DNA of 64,000 nt, taken from the NCBI GenBank assembly GCA_050951095.1, contig JBMNIQ010000002.1, positions 1 to 64,000 of the forward strand, read 5' to 3'. Numbering within the stretch: position 1 is the stretch's first letter; every line of letters starts with the position of its first letter. Position numbers and translations under genes: made by a program. Below are positions 26,895 through 35,852 of this stretch, in pieces. Under the pieces are notes generated by a model, which made no database searches, was not told where the DNA came from, and saw only the letters and a list, made by a program, of their open reading frames with translations. The DNA comes from UMGS1519 sp050951095 (GTDB lineage: Bacteria; Actinomycetota; Coriobacteriia; Coriobacteriales; Eggerthellaceae).

Positions 26895-29558
26895 CTACTT
26901 CTCATCGTTCTCGGCATCTTCATCGGCATCATCGCCCTTGATGGAGCGGGCAATCTCCTCACGGGAGGCTGCCTCCACCAGCGTCTCGGGCTCGTCGATG
27001 GCCTTCTTGTCCGGCTTCGGACGGTCGCCTTCGTTCGCAATGGCCACAGCGGTGACGCGATCCTTCTTCGCAATGTCCATGATGCGGACGCCCTGCGTGG
27101 CGCGGCCCAGCTGGCTGACGCCCTTCGCCGGCGTGCGGACCACGATGCCCTCTTCGGAGATGATCATGAGCTCGTCGCCCTCGTTGACCACCTTCATGGC
27201 GGCCAGGCGGCCCTTCTTCACAGTCATCGTCAGCGTCTGGACGCCCTTGCCGCCGCGATGGTGGCTGGGATACTCGGAGATGGGCGTGCGCTTGCCGTAG
27301 CCCTTCTCCGTGATGACCAGCAGCTGCGAATCCTCGTTCGCAATCTCCATGCCCAGCACGTGGTCTTCGCCGTCGTCCTCCAGCGTCATGCCGCGGACGC
27401 CCATGGTGTCGCGGCCCATGGTGCGGACCTCGCTCTCATCCCAACGGATGGCCTTGCCGGCAGCGGATGCCATGATCACGGATTCGCCGGGCTTCACGCG
27501 ACGTACGGCGATGAGCTCGTCGCCGTCGCGCAGGTTGATGGCGATCAGGCCGTCCTGGCGCGTGCGGTCGTAGGCGCTCATGGCCGTCTTCTTGACCATG
27601 CCCTGCGCCGTGGCGAACATGAGGAACTCGTCTTCCGGGAAGTCGCGTGCCGCAATGGACGCCGCCACGGTCTCGCCCTTGTGCAGGTGCAGCAGGTTCA
27701 CGATTGCCGTGCCGCGTGCGTGACGCGACGCTTCCGGCACCTCGTAGACCTTCAGGCGATACACCTTGCCCAGCGACGTGAAGAACAGCATATAGTCGTG
27801 CGTTGACGCGGTGAAGATATGCTCCACGAAGTCGTTGTCCTTCAGGTTCACGCCGGACATGCCCTTGCCGCCGCGCTTCTGCTGGCGGTACGTGGTGATG
27901 GGCATGCGCTTGATGTAGCCGGCCTGCGTGATGGTGACGGCCACTTCCTCGTCGGCGATCAGGTCCTCCACGTCGATATCCTTCGCGGGACCGGAGATGC
28001 GCGTGCGGCGCGGCGTCTTGTACTTGTTCGCAATCTCCTCCAACTCGTCCTTGATGATCTGCTTCACCAGGCTCTCGTCGGACAGGATGCGCTTGTACTC
28101 CGCAATCTGCTTCTTCAGCTCTTCCAACTCCGCAACCAGCTTCTCGCGTTGCAGGGCGGTCAGACGGCGCAGGCGCATGTCCAGGATGGCTTCCGCCTGG
28201 CGCTCGCTCAAACCGAAGCGGCCGCGCAAGCGGTCGTTCGCCTCCTGGTCGTTCGCGGACGAGCGGATGATCTCCACCACTTCGTCGATGTTGTCGACGG
28301 CGATGACCAAGCCCTCCAAGATGTGGGCGCGCTCTTCGGCCTTGCGCAGCTCGAACTTCGTGCGGCGGACGATGACGTCTTCCTGGTGCTTGATGTAGTA
28401 TTCCAGGATCTGCTTCAGGTTCAGCACCTTCGGCATGCCGTTGACCAGGGCGATCATGATGACGCCGAAGTTCACCTGCAGCTGCGTGTGCTTGAACAGC
28501 TTGTTCAGCACCACCTGCGGCAGGGCATTCTGCTTCAGCTCGATGATGATGTCAATGCCATGGCGGTCGGCGCCGTCGTGGATGTTCGAGACCTCGGGAA
28601 GCTTCTTCTCGCGTACCAGGTCGGCAAGGCTCTGCAGCAGGCGCGAGCGATTCACCTGATAGGGAATCTCGGAGACGATGATCTGGCTCTTGCCGTTCTT
28701 CTTCTCCTTGATCTCGCACTTCGCGCGCACGGGAATATGGCCGCGGCCGGTTTCATAGGCTTCCTTGATGCCCTCGCGGCCCATGATGATGCCGCCCGTG
28801 GGGAAGTCCGGTCCGGGCAGGACGGTCATCAGGTCGTCGATGGTGGCGTCCGGATTGTCCAGCAGCATGCGGGCCGCGGCGATGGTCTCGCCCAAGTTAT
28901 GCGGCGGGATGTTCGTCGCCATGCCCACGGCGATGCCGGACGAGCCGTTCACCAGCAGGTTCGGGAAGCGCGCCGGCAACACGGCGGGCTCTTGCAGGCT
29001 CTCGTCGTAGTTCGGCTGGAAGTCGACGGTTTCCTGGCGCAGGCCCTCGAGCATCTCCATGGCCGGCTTCGCCAGACGGGCTTCCGTGTAACGCATGGCC
29101 GCTGCGGAGTCGCCGTCGATGGAGCCGAAGTTGCCGTGGCCATCGACCAGCGGAAGGCTCATGTTGAACGGCTGCGCCAAGCGGACCATGGCATCGTACA
29201 CGGCGGAGTCGCCATGCGGATGGTACTTGCCGATGACGTCGCCGACCGTACGGGCCGACTTCACATGCGGCTTGTTCGGCGTGGAGCCGGACTCGTACAT
29301 GGCCCACAGGATGCGGCGGTGCACCGGCTTCAGGCCGTCGCGGACGTCGGGCAATGCGCGGCTGATGATGACGCTCATGGAATACTCCAGGAACGACTGC
29401 TGCATCTCCGTGCCCAGCTCGTACGTCAGCACGTTGCCGGCTGCGTTCTTGTCCTGCTCCTCTATGACCTCGGCCGAAACCTCGGGCGCCTGCCCTTCTT
29501 CGGTATGTTCGTTTTCGTTGTTCGGATCTTTGGGATCTTTAGTATCTGCCACGTTCAT
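26895..29558 (-). CDS. gyrA: DNA gyrase subunit A
   Basis: Topoisomerase II breakage-reunion subunit, 887 aa. A 40-residue acidic N-terminal extension precedes the winged-helix domain. Catalytic Tyr157 lies in AAAMRYTEARL. The quinolone-determining region reads GKYHPHGDSAVYDAMVRLAQ, with the sensitive-type Ser118 and Asp122 in place. The tower and coiled-coil region and six C-terminal beta-pinwheel blades follow; RQQKRGGKGMSG is the GyrA box. An acidic Asp/Glu tail ends the protein. It starts 37 nt after gyrB in the same operon. Confidence 0.97.
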   Translation of the reverse strand: MNVADTKDPKDPNNENEHTEEGQAPEVSAEVIEEQDKNAAGNVLTYELGTEMQQSFLEYSMSVIISRALPDVRDGLKPVHRRILWAMYESGSTPNKPHVKSARTVGDVIGKYHPHGDSAVYDAMVRLAQPFNMSLPLVDGHGNFGSIDGDSAAAMRYTEARLAKPAMEMLEGLRQETVDFQPNYDESLQEPAVLPARFPNLLVNGSSGIAVGMATNIPPHNLGETIAAARMLLDNPDATIDDLMTVLPGPDFPTGGIIMGREGIKEAYETGRGHIPVRAKCEIKEKKNGKSQIIVSEIPYQVNRSRLLQSLADLVREKKLPEVSNIHDGADRHGIDIIIELKQNALPQVVLNKLFKHTQLQVNFGVIMIALVNGMPKVLNLKQILEYYIKHQEDVIVRRTKFELRKAEERAHILEGLVIAVDNIDEVVEIIRSSANDQEANDRLRGRFGLSERQAEAILDMRLRRLTALQREKLVAELEELKKQIAEYKRILSDESLVKQIIKDELEEIANKYKTPRRTRISGPAKDIDVEDLIADEEVAVTITQAGYIKRMPITTYRQQKRGGKGMSGVNLKDNDFVEHIFTASTHDYMLFFTSLGKVYRLKVYEVPEASRHARGTAIVNLLHLHKGETVAASIAARDFPEDEFLMFATAQGMVKKTAMSAYDRTRQDGLIAINLRDGDELIAVRRVKPGESVIMASAAGKAIRWDESEVRTMGRDTMGVRGMTLEDDGEDHVLGMEIANEDSQLLVITEKGYGKRTPISEYPSHHRGGKGVQTLTMTVKKGRLAAMKVVNEGDELMIISEEGIVVRTPAKGVSQLGRATQGVRIMDIAKKDRVTAVAIANEGDRPKPDKKAIDEPETLVEAASREEIARSIKGDDADEDAENDEK

Positions 29559-29595
29559 TCAACTTTCTGCTTATTCGGAAGACTTCGAATGCGGG

Positions 29596-31548
29596 TTAGA
29601 TATCCAGGTAGCGGGCATCGTGGGCGTGCTTGTTGATGAACTCGCGGCGGGGTTCCACCTGGCTACCCATCAATTCGCTGACCACATGTTCCGCCTTCGA
29701 AGCGTCTTCGATGCTGACGCGCACCAGCGTGCGGTTCTCCGGCTCCATGGTGGTTTCCCACAGCTGGTCCGGGTCCATCTCGCCCAGGCCCTTATAGCGC
29801 TGGACGTCGAACTTGTCGTCGTCGTATTCCGCCAGCGTGGAGGAAAGCGCCTTCTCGTCGTAGATGTAGCGCTCGATCTTCGTGGAGCGGGAGTTCTTGC
29901 GCTTGATGCCGTAGATGGGCGGCTGCGCGATGTACACGTAGCCGCGCGTGATGAGCTCCGGCATGTAACGGTAGAAGAACGTCAGCAGCAGGATGCGGAT
30001 GTGCGCGCCGTCGACATCGGCATCCGTCATGATGATGATGCGATGGTAGCGGGCCTTGTCGGCATCGAAGTCGTTGCCGATGTTCGTGCCGATGGCCGTG
30101 ATCAGGGCGCTGATGGTATCCGAGGACAGCGCGCGGTTCAGGCCCACGCGCTCGACATTCAGAATCTTGCCGCGCAGCGGCAGGATGGCCTGGAACTTGC
30201 GGTCGCGGGCCTGCTTCGCGGAGCCGCCTGCGGAGTCGCCCTCGACGATGAAGATCTCGCACTCTTCCGCCTTCTTGCTGGAGCAGTCCGCCAGCTTGCC
30301 GGGCAGCGAGAAGCTTTCCAGCACGCCCTTGCGGCGCGTCATCTCGCGCGCCTTGCGGGCCGCCTCGCGCGCCTTCAGCGCCTGCGATGCCTTGCCCACG
30401 ATGCGCTTCGCCGCCGCGGGGTTCTCTTCCAGGAACTCCGCCAGGCCCTGCGTGACGGCATTCTGGACCAGCGGGCGAATCTCGCTGTTGCCCAGCTTCG
30501 TCTTCGTCTGGCCCTCGAACTGCGGGTCGTGCAGCTTCACGGAGATGACGGCTGCCAGGCCCTCGCGCGTATCGTCGCCGGTCAGGTTCGGGTCCTTGTC
30601 CTTCAGGATGCCCTTGCTGCGCGCGTAGTCGTTGATGGTGCGCGTAACGGCCTGCTTGAAGCCCTCCAAGTGCGTGCCGCCCTCATGCGTGTTGATGTTG
30701 TTCGCGAACGCCAGCACGGAATTCGACGAATACGAGCTGGACCATTGCATGGCCACCTCCACTTCGCCGTCGGCGCTTTCGGCCTCGAAGTCGATGATGG
30801 GATCCAACGTCTCGCGGCCGGTGTTCAGGTACTTCACGAAGTCCGAGATGCCGCCTTCGTACTGGAACGTCTCGGTCTTCGGATTGCCGTCCTCGTCCTT
30901 CTGGCGCAGGTCCGTGAGCGTCAGCTTCAGGCCCTTGTTCAGGAACGCCATCTCGCGGAAGCGCGACTCCAGGATGCTAAAGTCGTAGACCGTGGTCTCC
31001 TTGAAGATCTCCTCATCGGGCCAGAACGTGATCTCCGTGCCCGTGTGGTCGGCATGGCCTACGATATGCAGCTTCGTGGTGGTAACGCCGCGGGAGAACT
31101 CCATCTCGTAGATGTTCCCGTCGCGGGCAACGCGGACGACCAGCCGCTTCGACAGCGCGTTCACGCATGAAACGCCCACGCCGTGCAGGCCGCCGGACAC
31201 CTTGTAGCCCTCGCCGCCGAACTTGCCGCCGGCGTGGAGGATGGTCATGACCACCTCGACGGTGGGAATCTTCTCCGTGGGATGCTTCTCCACGGGAATG
31301 CCGCGGCCGTTGTCGCGGACGGTAATGGAGTTATCTTCGTTGATCCATGCTTCGATTTCGGTGCAGTAACCGGCAAGCGCCTCGTCGACCGAGTTGTCCA
31401 CAACCTCGTACACCAGATGGTGCAGGCCGCGGGAGCTGGTCGATCCGATGTACATGCTGGGACGCAGGCGCACTGCCTCCAAGCCCTCGAGAACCCGGAT
31501 GTCCTTTCCGCCGTAGCTCTCAGAGCCTTTCGTCGTGTTATTCGCCAA
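29596..31548 (-). CDS. gyrB: DNA gyrase subunit B
   Basis: ATPase subunit of gyrase, 650 aa. GHKL ATP-binding motifs are VYEVVDNSVDEALAGY, DNGRGIPVEKHP and HAGGKFGGEGYKVSGGLHGVG. The TOPRIM domain follows (CEIFIVEGDSAGGSAKQARD, IIIMTDADVDGAHIRILLL). The C-terminal GyrB domain contains YKGLGEMDPDQLWETTM. The start codon is TTG at 31548, supported by AGGAG 7 nt upstream. A 205-bp gap with a small AGCACC/GGTGCT hairpin separates it from the DciA-like gene; the promoter probably lies there. Confidence 0.97.
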   Translation of the reverse strand: MANNTTKGSESYGGKDIRVLEGLEAVRLRPSMYIGSTSSRGLHHLVYEVVDNSVDEALAGYCTEIEAWINEDNSITVRDNGRGIPVEKHPTEKIPTVEVVMTILHAGGKFGGEGYKVSGGLHGVGVSCVNALSKRLVVRVARDGNIYEMEFSRGVTTTKLHIVGHADHTGTEITFWPDEEIFKETTVYDFSILESRFREMAFLNKGLKLTLTDLRQKDEDGNPKTETFQYEGGISDFVKYLNTGRETLDPIIDFEAESADGEVEVAMQWSSSYSSNSVLAFANNINTHEGGTHLEGFKQAVTRTINDYARSKGILKDKDPNLTGDDTREGLAAVISVKLHDPQFEGQTKTKLGNSEIRPLVQNAVTQGLAEFLEENPAAAKRIVGKASQALKAREAARKAREMTRRKGVLESFSLPGKLADCSSKKAEECEIFIVEGDSAGGSAKQARDRKFQAILPLRGKILNVERVGLNRALSSDTISALITAIGTNIGNDFDADKARYHRIIIMTDADVDGAHIRILLLTFFYRYMPELITRGYVYIAQPPIYGIKRKNSRSTKIERYIYDEKALSSTLAEYDDDKFDVQRYKGLGEMDPDQLWETTMEPENRTLVRVSIEDASKAEHVVSELMGSQVEPRREFINKHAHDARYLDI

Positions 31549-31753
31549 AAGATGCTCCTAGTGAAAAATGGGTAATGAAATCAAACAGCACCCTGTTCAG
31601 GTGCTCCCTATATTTTACCAGAACAGGGGGTCTCAAACCGTCTTATCACACCCGTTTCACAATCGCTGACGCCGCGAATGAGGCCCGTTTAAGCTTTCCG
31701 ATAGGAAAAAAGTTGATGCGCCAAAGAACTGCATGCGTAAACGCATTTTCTGC

Positions 31754-32362
31754 TTAGCGGGAACGCCCTTCCTGCAGCGCCGTCCCGTCCTTCCACTCCA
31801 GGTCCTTCTCCATGGCCCGCTGAAGCGCGCGCGCAACTTTCGGGTTGTCCGTTTTGCCCACTTGCTCGCGGATCAGCGCACGCTGCTGCTCCGTCAGCGG
31901 AACAGGCCGCGCGCCCTCGTGATAGGACGGCCCGCCCTCTTCCACAAACGGATGGATCTTCTTATAGCGGCCGCGCGAGATGATGATCTTGAACTCGTCG
32001 ATGTCCTCGTGGTAATGGTCCAGGAACTGCAGTTTGATCAATTCGCGCCGGGCATTCAGCTCGGCGGCCACCACGCTGTCGTCCACGTACACGATGAGCT
32101 GCTTGCCCCGTCCCGTGCTGGACGCATCCTTCCCGTCATCATGGAAGCGCTTGCCGCCCGGACGCGGCTTTCCGTCCACGCGGATGATGTACACATTATT
32201 AGTATGTTCCAGAATGAACTCGTCGTGGTTGTGCATCATCAGGTTGCGCCACATGGAGCGGACCTGCGCGCCTCGCGCAGCCTTGCGCGCCTCGCCGGGA
32301 TCCCCGCCCATGGACTCGATGACCTTCTGGACGCTGTCGCCCAGACGCCTCATACGGCGCAT
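31754..32362 (-). CDS. DciA-like protein (DUF721)
   Basis: About 202 aa. In actinobacteria a DUF721 protein is encoded next to gyrB, and DciA members load the replicative helicase. The DUF721 part is near residues 10-120 (RLGDSVQKVIESMGGDPGEA, GKQLIVYVDDSVVAAELNAR, ELIKLQFLDHYHEDIDEFKI). The basic C-terminal region (PLTEQQRALIREQVG, KVARALQRAMEKDLEWKDG) is helical. The ATG at 32362 begins 1 nt after the LCP stop (TAACATG); an ATG three codons later is an alternative. Position before gyrB supports the assignment. Confidence 0.75.
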   Translation of the reverse strand: MRRMRRLGDSVQKVIESMGGDPGEARKAARGAQVRSMWRNLMMHNHDEFILEHTNNVYIIRVDGKPRPGGKRFHDDGKDASSTGRGKQLIVYVDDSVVAAELNARRELIKLQFLDHYHEDIDEFKIIISRGRYKKIHPFVEEGGPSYHEGARPVPLTEQQRALIREQVGKTDNPKVARALQRAMEKDLEWKDGTALQEGRSR

Positions 32363-32363
32363 G

Positions 32364-33545
32364 TTATTGGCCCCCGGCGGCTTGGCCCGTCTGCTGCTGG
32401 GCATCCTGCTGTTGCTGGGTGCCCTGCTGCTGGGCATCGCCGCTCTGCTGTTGCTGGCCGTACCACGTATCGTTCTGGTACGAGTACTGGCCGCCCTGCT
32501 CCTGCGTCTGCTGCTGTTGCTGCTGGGCTTCTTCCGCGGCCGCCTGTGCGTCCTGTTCCGCCTTCACTTCCTTATACGAGCGATGCGGGTCCTCGCCCAG
32601 ATCCACGACGTACATCAGGTGCTTCCAGGCCGTCTTGTCCTCCGCCATGGTGCCCTTCGCCTTATCCGTCACCTTGTCCGGACCCGTGCACTCGTATATG
32701 GTCACGCGCTTCGAACCGTGCCGCTGGAACTTCCGGACCAGCTTCCTGGCCAGCGTGGAATTCATATTCGTGATTACATTGCCGCTGAGGCTCTCGGCTG
32801 CGCCGATGGCCGCGTTCGCATCCATGCCCAGAACCTTCTTGATCATGGCCACTTCGATCTTGCGAATGTTGCTTTGGCGATGGGCGGAATTATCCGAGGG
32901 GTATTCCTCCCATGCGCGCGCATACGCCAGCGCGCCGGACGGCAGCAGCTCCCGATTGTTGCCCGCCTTGACCACAACGTTCTTCGCGTTGATGGGATCC
33001 TGCGACGTCACGGTGACATCCACGTTCACCACGATGTCGTCAAGGTCCTCGATGATGTCCTCGAAGCCGCGGAAACCGACCATCAGGTAATACGGGATGT
33101 CGACGCCGGTCAGGCTCTCAACAGCCTTCACGGTCTCCTTCGGGTCGTTGTTCAGCAGCGTGTCGGAAATCGGCGAGCTTTCGCCCTCCATCACCGTTTC
33201 TGGCGGCACCGTGATCAGCGTGAGGGCGTATTTCTTTGGGTCCACGCGGACCAGCGTGACGGTGTCGGCATGCTGGTCGACCTGCGCGTGGTCCTCTGCA
33301 TTGCCGGTATACAGGGTCGTGCCCTTACGGGAGTCGGACCCGATCAGCAGCACGTAAAACGGCTTGTTCGTCTGGACGCTGGACGAGGCGTCGGGCACGC
33401 CGTTCGTGGCGATGCTGCCCTCGCCGTAGCCCGTTGCCAGCAGCACGCATGCCACTGCCACCAAGGCCGCCATGATCACACCCAGCACGCGGGCGGCTAT
33501 GTGCTGCCGATGCTCTGTGCTCTTCGCATTGTTTGCTGCGTCCAT
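32364..33545 (-). CDS. LytR-CpsA-Psr (LCP) family glycopolymer ligase
   Basis: LCP enzymes transfer lipid-linked glycopolymers onto peptidoglycan on the outer face of the membrane. The 393-aa protein has an N-terminal membrane anchor (VLGVIMAALVAVACVLLATG). The LCP domain follows with FYVLLIGSDSRKGTTLY, ADTVTLVRVDPKKYALTLIT, GFRGFEDIIEDLDDIVVNVD and YARAWEEYPSDNSAHRQSNI, which carry the conserved Asp/Arg residues. The last 70 residues are almost pure Gln/Ala/Gly and low complexity. AAGGAGG lies directly before the ATG at 33545. It lies 10 nt downstream of a TagO/WecA-type gene, which could make its lipid-linked substrate. Confidence 0.88.
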   Translation of the reverse strand: MDAANNAKSTEHRQHIAARVLGVIMAALVAVACVLLATGYGEGSIATNGVPDASSSVQTNKPFYVLLIGSDSRKGTTLYTGNAEDHAQVDQHADTVTLVRVDPKKYALTLITVPPETVMEGESSPISDTLLNNDPKETVKAVESLTGVDIPYYLMVGFRGFEDIIEDLDDIVVNVDVTVTSQDPINAKNVVVKAGNNRELLPSGALAYARAWEEYPSDNSAHRQSNIRKIEVAMIKKVLGMDANAAIGAAESLSGNVITNMNSTLARKLVRKFQRHGSKRVTIYECTGPDKVTDKAKGTMAEDKTAWKHLMYVVDLGEDPHRSYKEVKAEQDAQAAAEEAQQQQQQTQEQGGQYSYQNDTWYGQQQQSGDAQQQGTQQQQDAQQQTGQAAGGQ

Positions 33546-33555
33546 AGTCGCCTCC

Positions 33556-34935
33556 TTATGCCTTTTCCTGCGGGGAGGCTTCATTGGCCGCCGGCTTCGG
33601 CTCTGCCGCGGCAGCGGCATCGGAGTCCTCGTTCGCCGGTTCGCCGCCCTTCTCCTTCGCTGCGGAGGGAATGGGGATGGCCTCGTTGATGATCTTCTGC
33701 GCGTGGGCGGCGGAATGCGGCTTGCGCACGCCCGTCTGCCCGCGGCCCACATAATAATGTTGCAACACGGGCCGGAACAGGCCGAAGCGCCAGATGATAA
33801 AACTTACTACCACCAGGAGCGCAATCAGCGTTGCCCAGCGCACGATGCCCGAGGACCCCATGAGCATGAGGCCGACCACCGCCAGCGCCGCCGTGCATCC
33901 ATACAGTATCAGCACCGCCTTGCGCTGGCTGTATCCGGCATCCACGAGACGATGATGGATATGGCCCATGTCCGCCTGGTCGAAGCGCTTATGCTGCCGT
34001 TTGCGGCGCACGATGGCCGTGAACGTGTCCAATACGGGAACCCCGGCCATGACCAGCGGCACCACCATGATCACCAGGCTCTGCGTGCGCACGACACCGG
34101 CGATGGAGATGGTGCCCAACAGCAGTCCTAAGAACAGGGCTCCCGAATCGCCCATGAATATCGAGGCGGGATAGAAGTTGTAGATCAGGAAGGCGGCGCA
34201 AACGGCCGTCAGCATGAGGCAGACCAGCACGAGCGAGTAGCTGCCGCGCATGGCCACCAGTATCAGCAGGCTGATGGACGAGATGCCCACGATGCCCGCT
34301 GCCAGGCCATCCAGTCCGTCGATCAGGTTGATGATGTTCGCGAACGCCACCAGGTAGAGCACTGTGATGGGAATGTCCATGAAGCCCAGCGACATATAGC
34401 TGTCATCGATGAGCGAACGCACCATGTCGATGGAAACACCCGCAAGCGCCACCAACAACGATGCCAGCAGCTGCCCGGCGAACTTGACCTTCGGCGTCAG
34501 CTGGACGATGTCGTCTATCAAGCCGGTGAGGAACATGACCGTGAAGCCGATGAGCAGCACCGGGTAATTCATGTTCGCCACCACGTAGTAGTCGATGATG
34601 CGCCAGTTGAAGAACGTGATGCCCAGGTAGATGGTCAGGGCGCCGGCCATGAATCCCGTGAACATGGCGATGCCGCCGCAACGCGGGATGGGCTTCGTGT
34701 TGATGCGGCGGTTACTGGGATAGTCGATGGCGCCGATCAGCGTGGCTATCTTGTGGGATACCGGTACCATAGCGACCGTCACCAGAAAGGCGACAACGAA
34801 TGTTATGGCCCCTTCGGCAAACTCAGGCGATGTCAGGAATTCTTGCAGCGGTGTCCCTTTCAGAAGCGTGGAGGCGTCTGCGGGAAACGCAGGCGTGCGG
34901 ACACGCTCGATAGCAGTACATACGTGATGTTTCAT
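33556..34935 (-). CDS. MraY/WecA/TagO-family polyprenyl-phosphate glycosyltransferase
   Basis: Integral membrane enzyme starting lipid-linked glycan synthesis by attaching a sugar-1-phosphate to undecaprenyl phosphate. About eleven helices. Family motifs are MFLTGLIDDIVQL (Asp-Asp), ANIINLIDGLDGLAAG, NFYPASIFMGDSGALFLG and the cytosolic GHIHHRLVDAG. An acidic/Ala tail extends past residue 410. The start is uncertain. The ATG at 34935 overlaps a TATAAT sequence that looks like a -10 box, so the true start may be further downstream. Paired with the LCP gene, suggesting wall polymer synthesis. Confidence 0.85.
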   Translation of the reverse strand: MKHHVCTAIERVRTPAFPADASTLLKGTPLQEFLTSPEFAEGAITFVVAFLVTVAMVPVSHKIATLIGAIDYPSNRRINTKPIPRCGGIAMFTGFMAGALTIYLGITFFNWRIIDYYVVANMNYPVLLIGFTVMFLTGLIDDIVQLTPKVKFAGQLLASLLVALAGVSIDMVRSLIDDSYMSLGFMDIPITVLYLVAFANIINLIDGLDGLAAGIVGISSISLLILVAMRGSYSLVLVCLMLTAVCAAFLIYNFYPASIFMGDSGALFLGLLLGTISIAGVVRTQSLVIMVVPLVMAGVPVLDTFTAIVRRKRQHKRFDQADMGHIHHRLVDAGYSQRKAVLILYGCTAALAVVGLMLMGSSGIVRWATLIALLVVVSFIIWRFGLFRPVLQHYYVGRGQTGVRKPHSAAHAQKIINEAIPIPSAAKEKGGEPANEDSDAAAAAEPKPAANEASPQEKA

Positions 34936-34959
34936 TATATCCGCAGAATGTCCCAACGC
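34931..34959 (-). promoter_or_regulatory. Candidate promoter overlapping the TagO-like gene start
   Basis: Minus strand: TTGGCG, 17-nt spacer, TATAAT. The -10 includes the first in-frame ATG, so transcription would begin inside the annotated 5' end. Confidence 0.5.
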
Positions 34960-35013
34960 CAAACGCCGCTTCGGGTCCTCACTGGCAATTGCGCGAAATG
35001 GAAACGGAAAGGG

Positions 35014-35043
35014 GAAACGGCGGCCACGTTCGACCGCCGTTTC
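35014..35043 (-). terminator. Terminator after the zinc-ribbon gene
   Basis: A 10-bp perfect stem GAAACGGCGG/CCGCCGTTTC around a 10-nt loop, followed on the minus strand by CCCCTTTCC. It is 68 nt beyond the stop. Confidence 0.6.
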
Positions 35044-35110
35044 GTTTACGTGTGAATAACTGCCGTTAAGAAAACGAGAGCGAGAAAGTGCCGCTTGCCC
35101 GCTTCGCTTC

Positions 35111-35737
35111 CTAGCTCATGCTATAGCCGTACATGACGGCCGCGCCCAGCAGGACGAGCATGATAAGGGAGACAACCAGCACGACGATGCCGACGATCAG
35201 GCCCGCCATTGCCAGGTTCCGGCTGGTAGTTCCCTTCGGGTTGCGGCGCAGCGCAACGGCACCGAAGATGATGCCCAGCAGGTCCAGGACGATGGGCAGG
35301 AAGATGATGCCCACGAGGGAGCACACCAGCGAGGCGACGGCCAAGCCGTCCGTTCCGCCCGCTGCCTTATCCTGAGTCGGGGGAACCGGCACGGAAGACG
35401 GCGCATCGGCCGCTGCCGGAGATGCCGGTGGCTTCGGGGCACCTGCCGTTGCTCCGCCTGACGTGCCCGCCGCAGCTGCCGCCACGGTCGCGGACGCTTT
35501 GTCCTCAGCGGCGCTGTCTGCAGCAGCGGTGTTCGCAGCGGGGGCCTTGGGCGCTACCGGCGGCTGGGGCGCAGCGGATGCGGCAGGCGCCGGCTGACCA
35601 GCGGCTTTCGTCTGATCGGCAGCTTTCGTCTCCGCCGTCGGGGCGGCCGGCTCCGCTTCGTTGCTCACCGGATGCCCGCAGTTCGGGCAGAATGCGACGC
35701 CTGCAGGCGGCTCCAGATGGCACACGGGGCATTTCAT
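35111..35737 (-). CDS. Zinc-ribbon membrane protein with DUF4190-like domain
   Basis: 208 aa. The N terminus is a rubredoxin-like zinc ribbon (MKCPVCHLEPPAGVAFCPNC, two CxxC pairs). Residues 25-135 are an Ala/Pro-rich, presumably disordered linker. Residues 135-208 hold two membrane helices of DUF4190 type (GLAVASLVCSLVGIIFLPIV, then NLAMAGLIVGIVVLVVSLIM) separated by a basic RRNPKG loop. Such proteins are widespread in actinobacteria with no fixed function. AAGGAG precedes the ATG. Monocistronic by context. Confidence 0.8.
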   Translation of the reverse strand: MKCPVCHLEPPAGVAFCPNCGHPVSNEAEPAAPTAETKAADQTKAAGQPAPAASAAPQPPVAPKAPAANTAAADSAAEDKASATVAAAAAGTSGGATAGAPKPPASPAAADAPSSVPVPPTQDKAAGGTDGLAVASLVCSLVGIIFLPIVLDLLGIIFGAVALRRNPKGTTSRNLAMAGLIVGIVVLVVSLIMLVLLGAAVMYGYSMS

Positions 35738-35852
35738 AGTGTTCTCCTTTTCGTATGCTCCACCGTTCGGGACACCGCATGCGCACAGCACCCATTGGCG
35801 GTGCTTCGCACGGCTTTCCCTTCAGGCAGATCCTCGTTCTTCAATGACTCCG

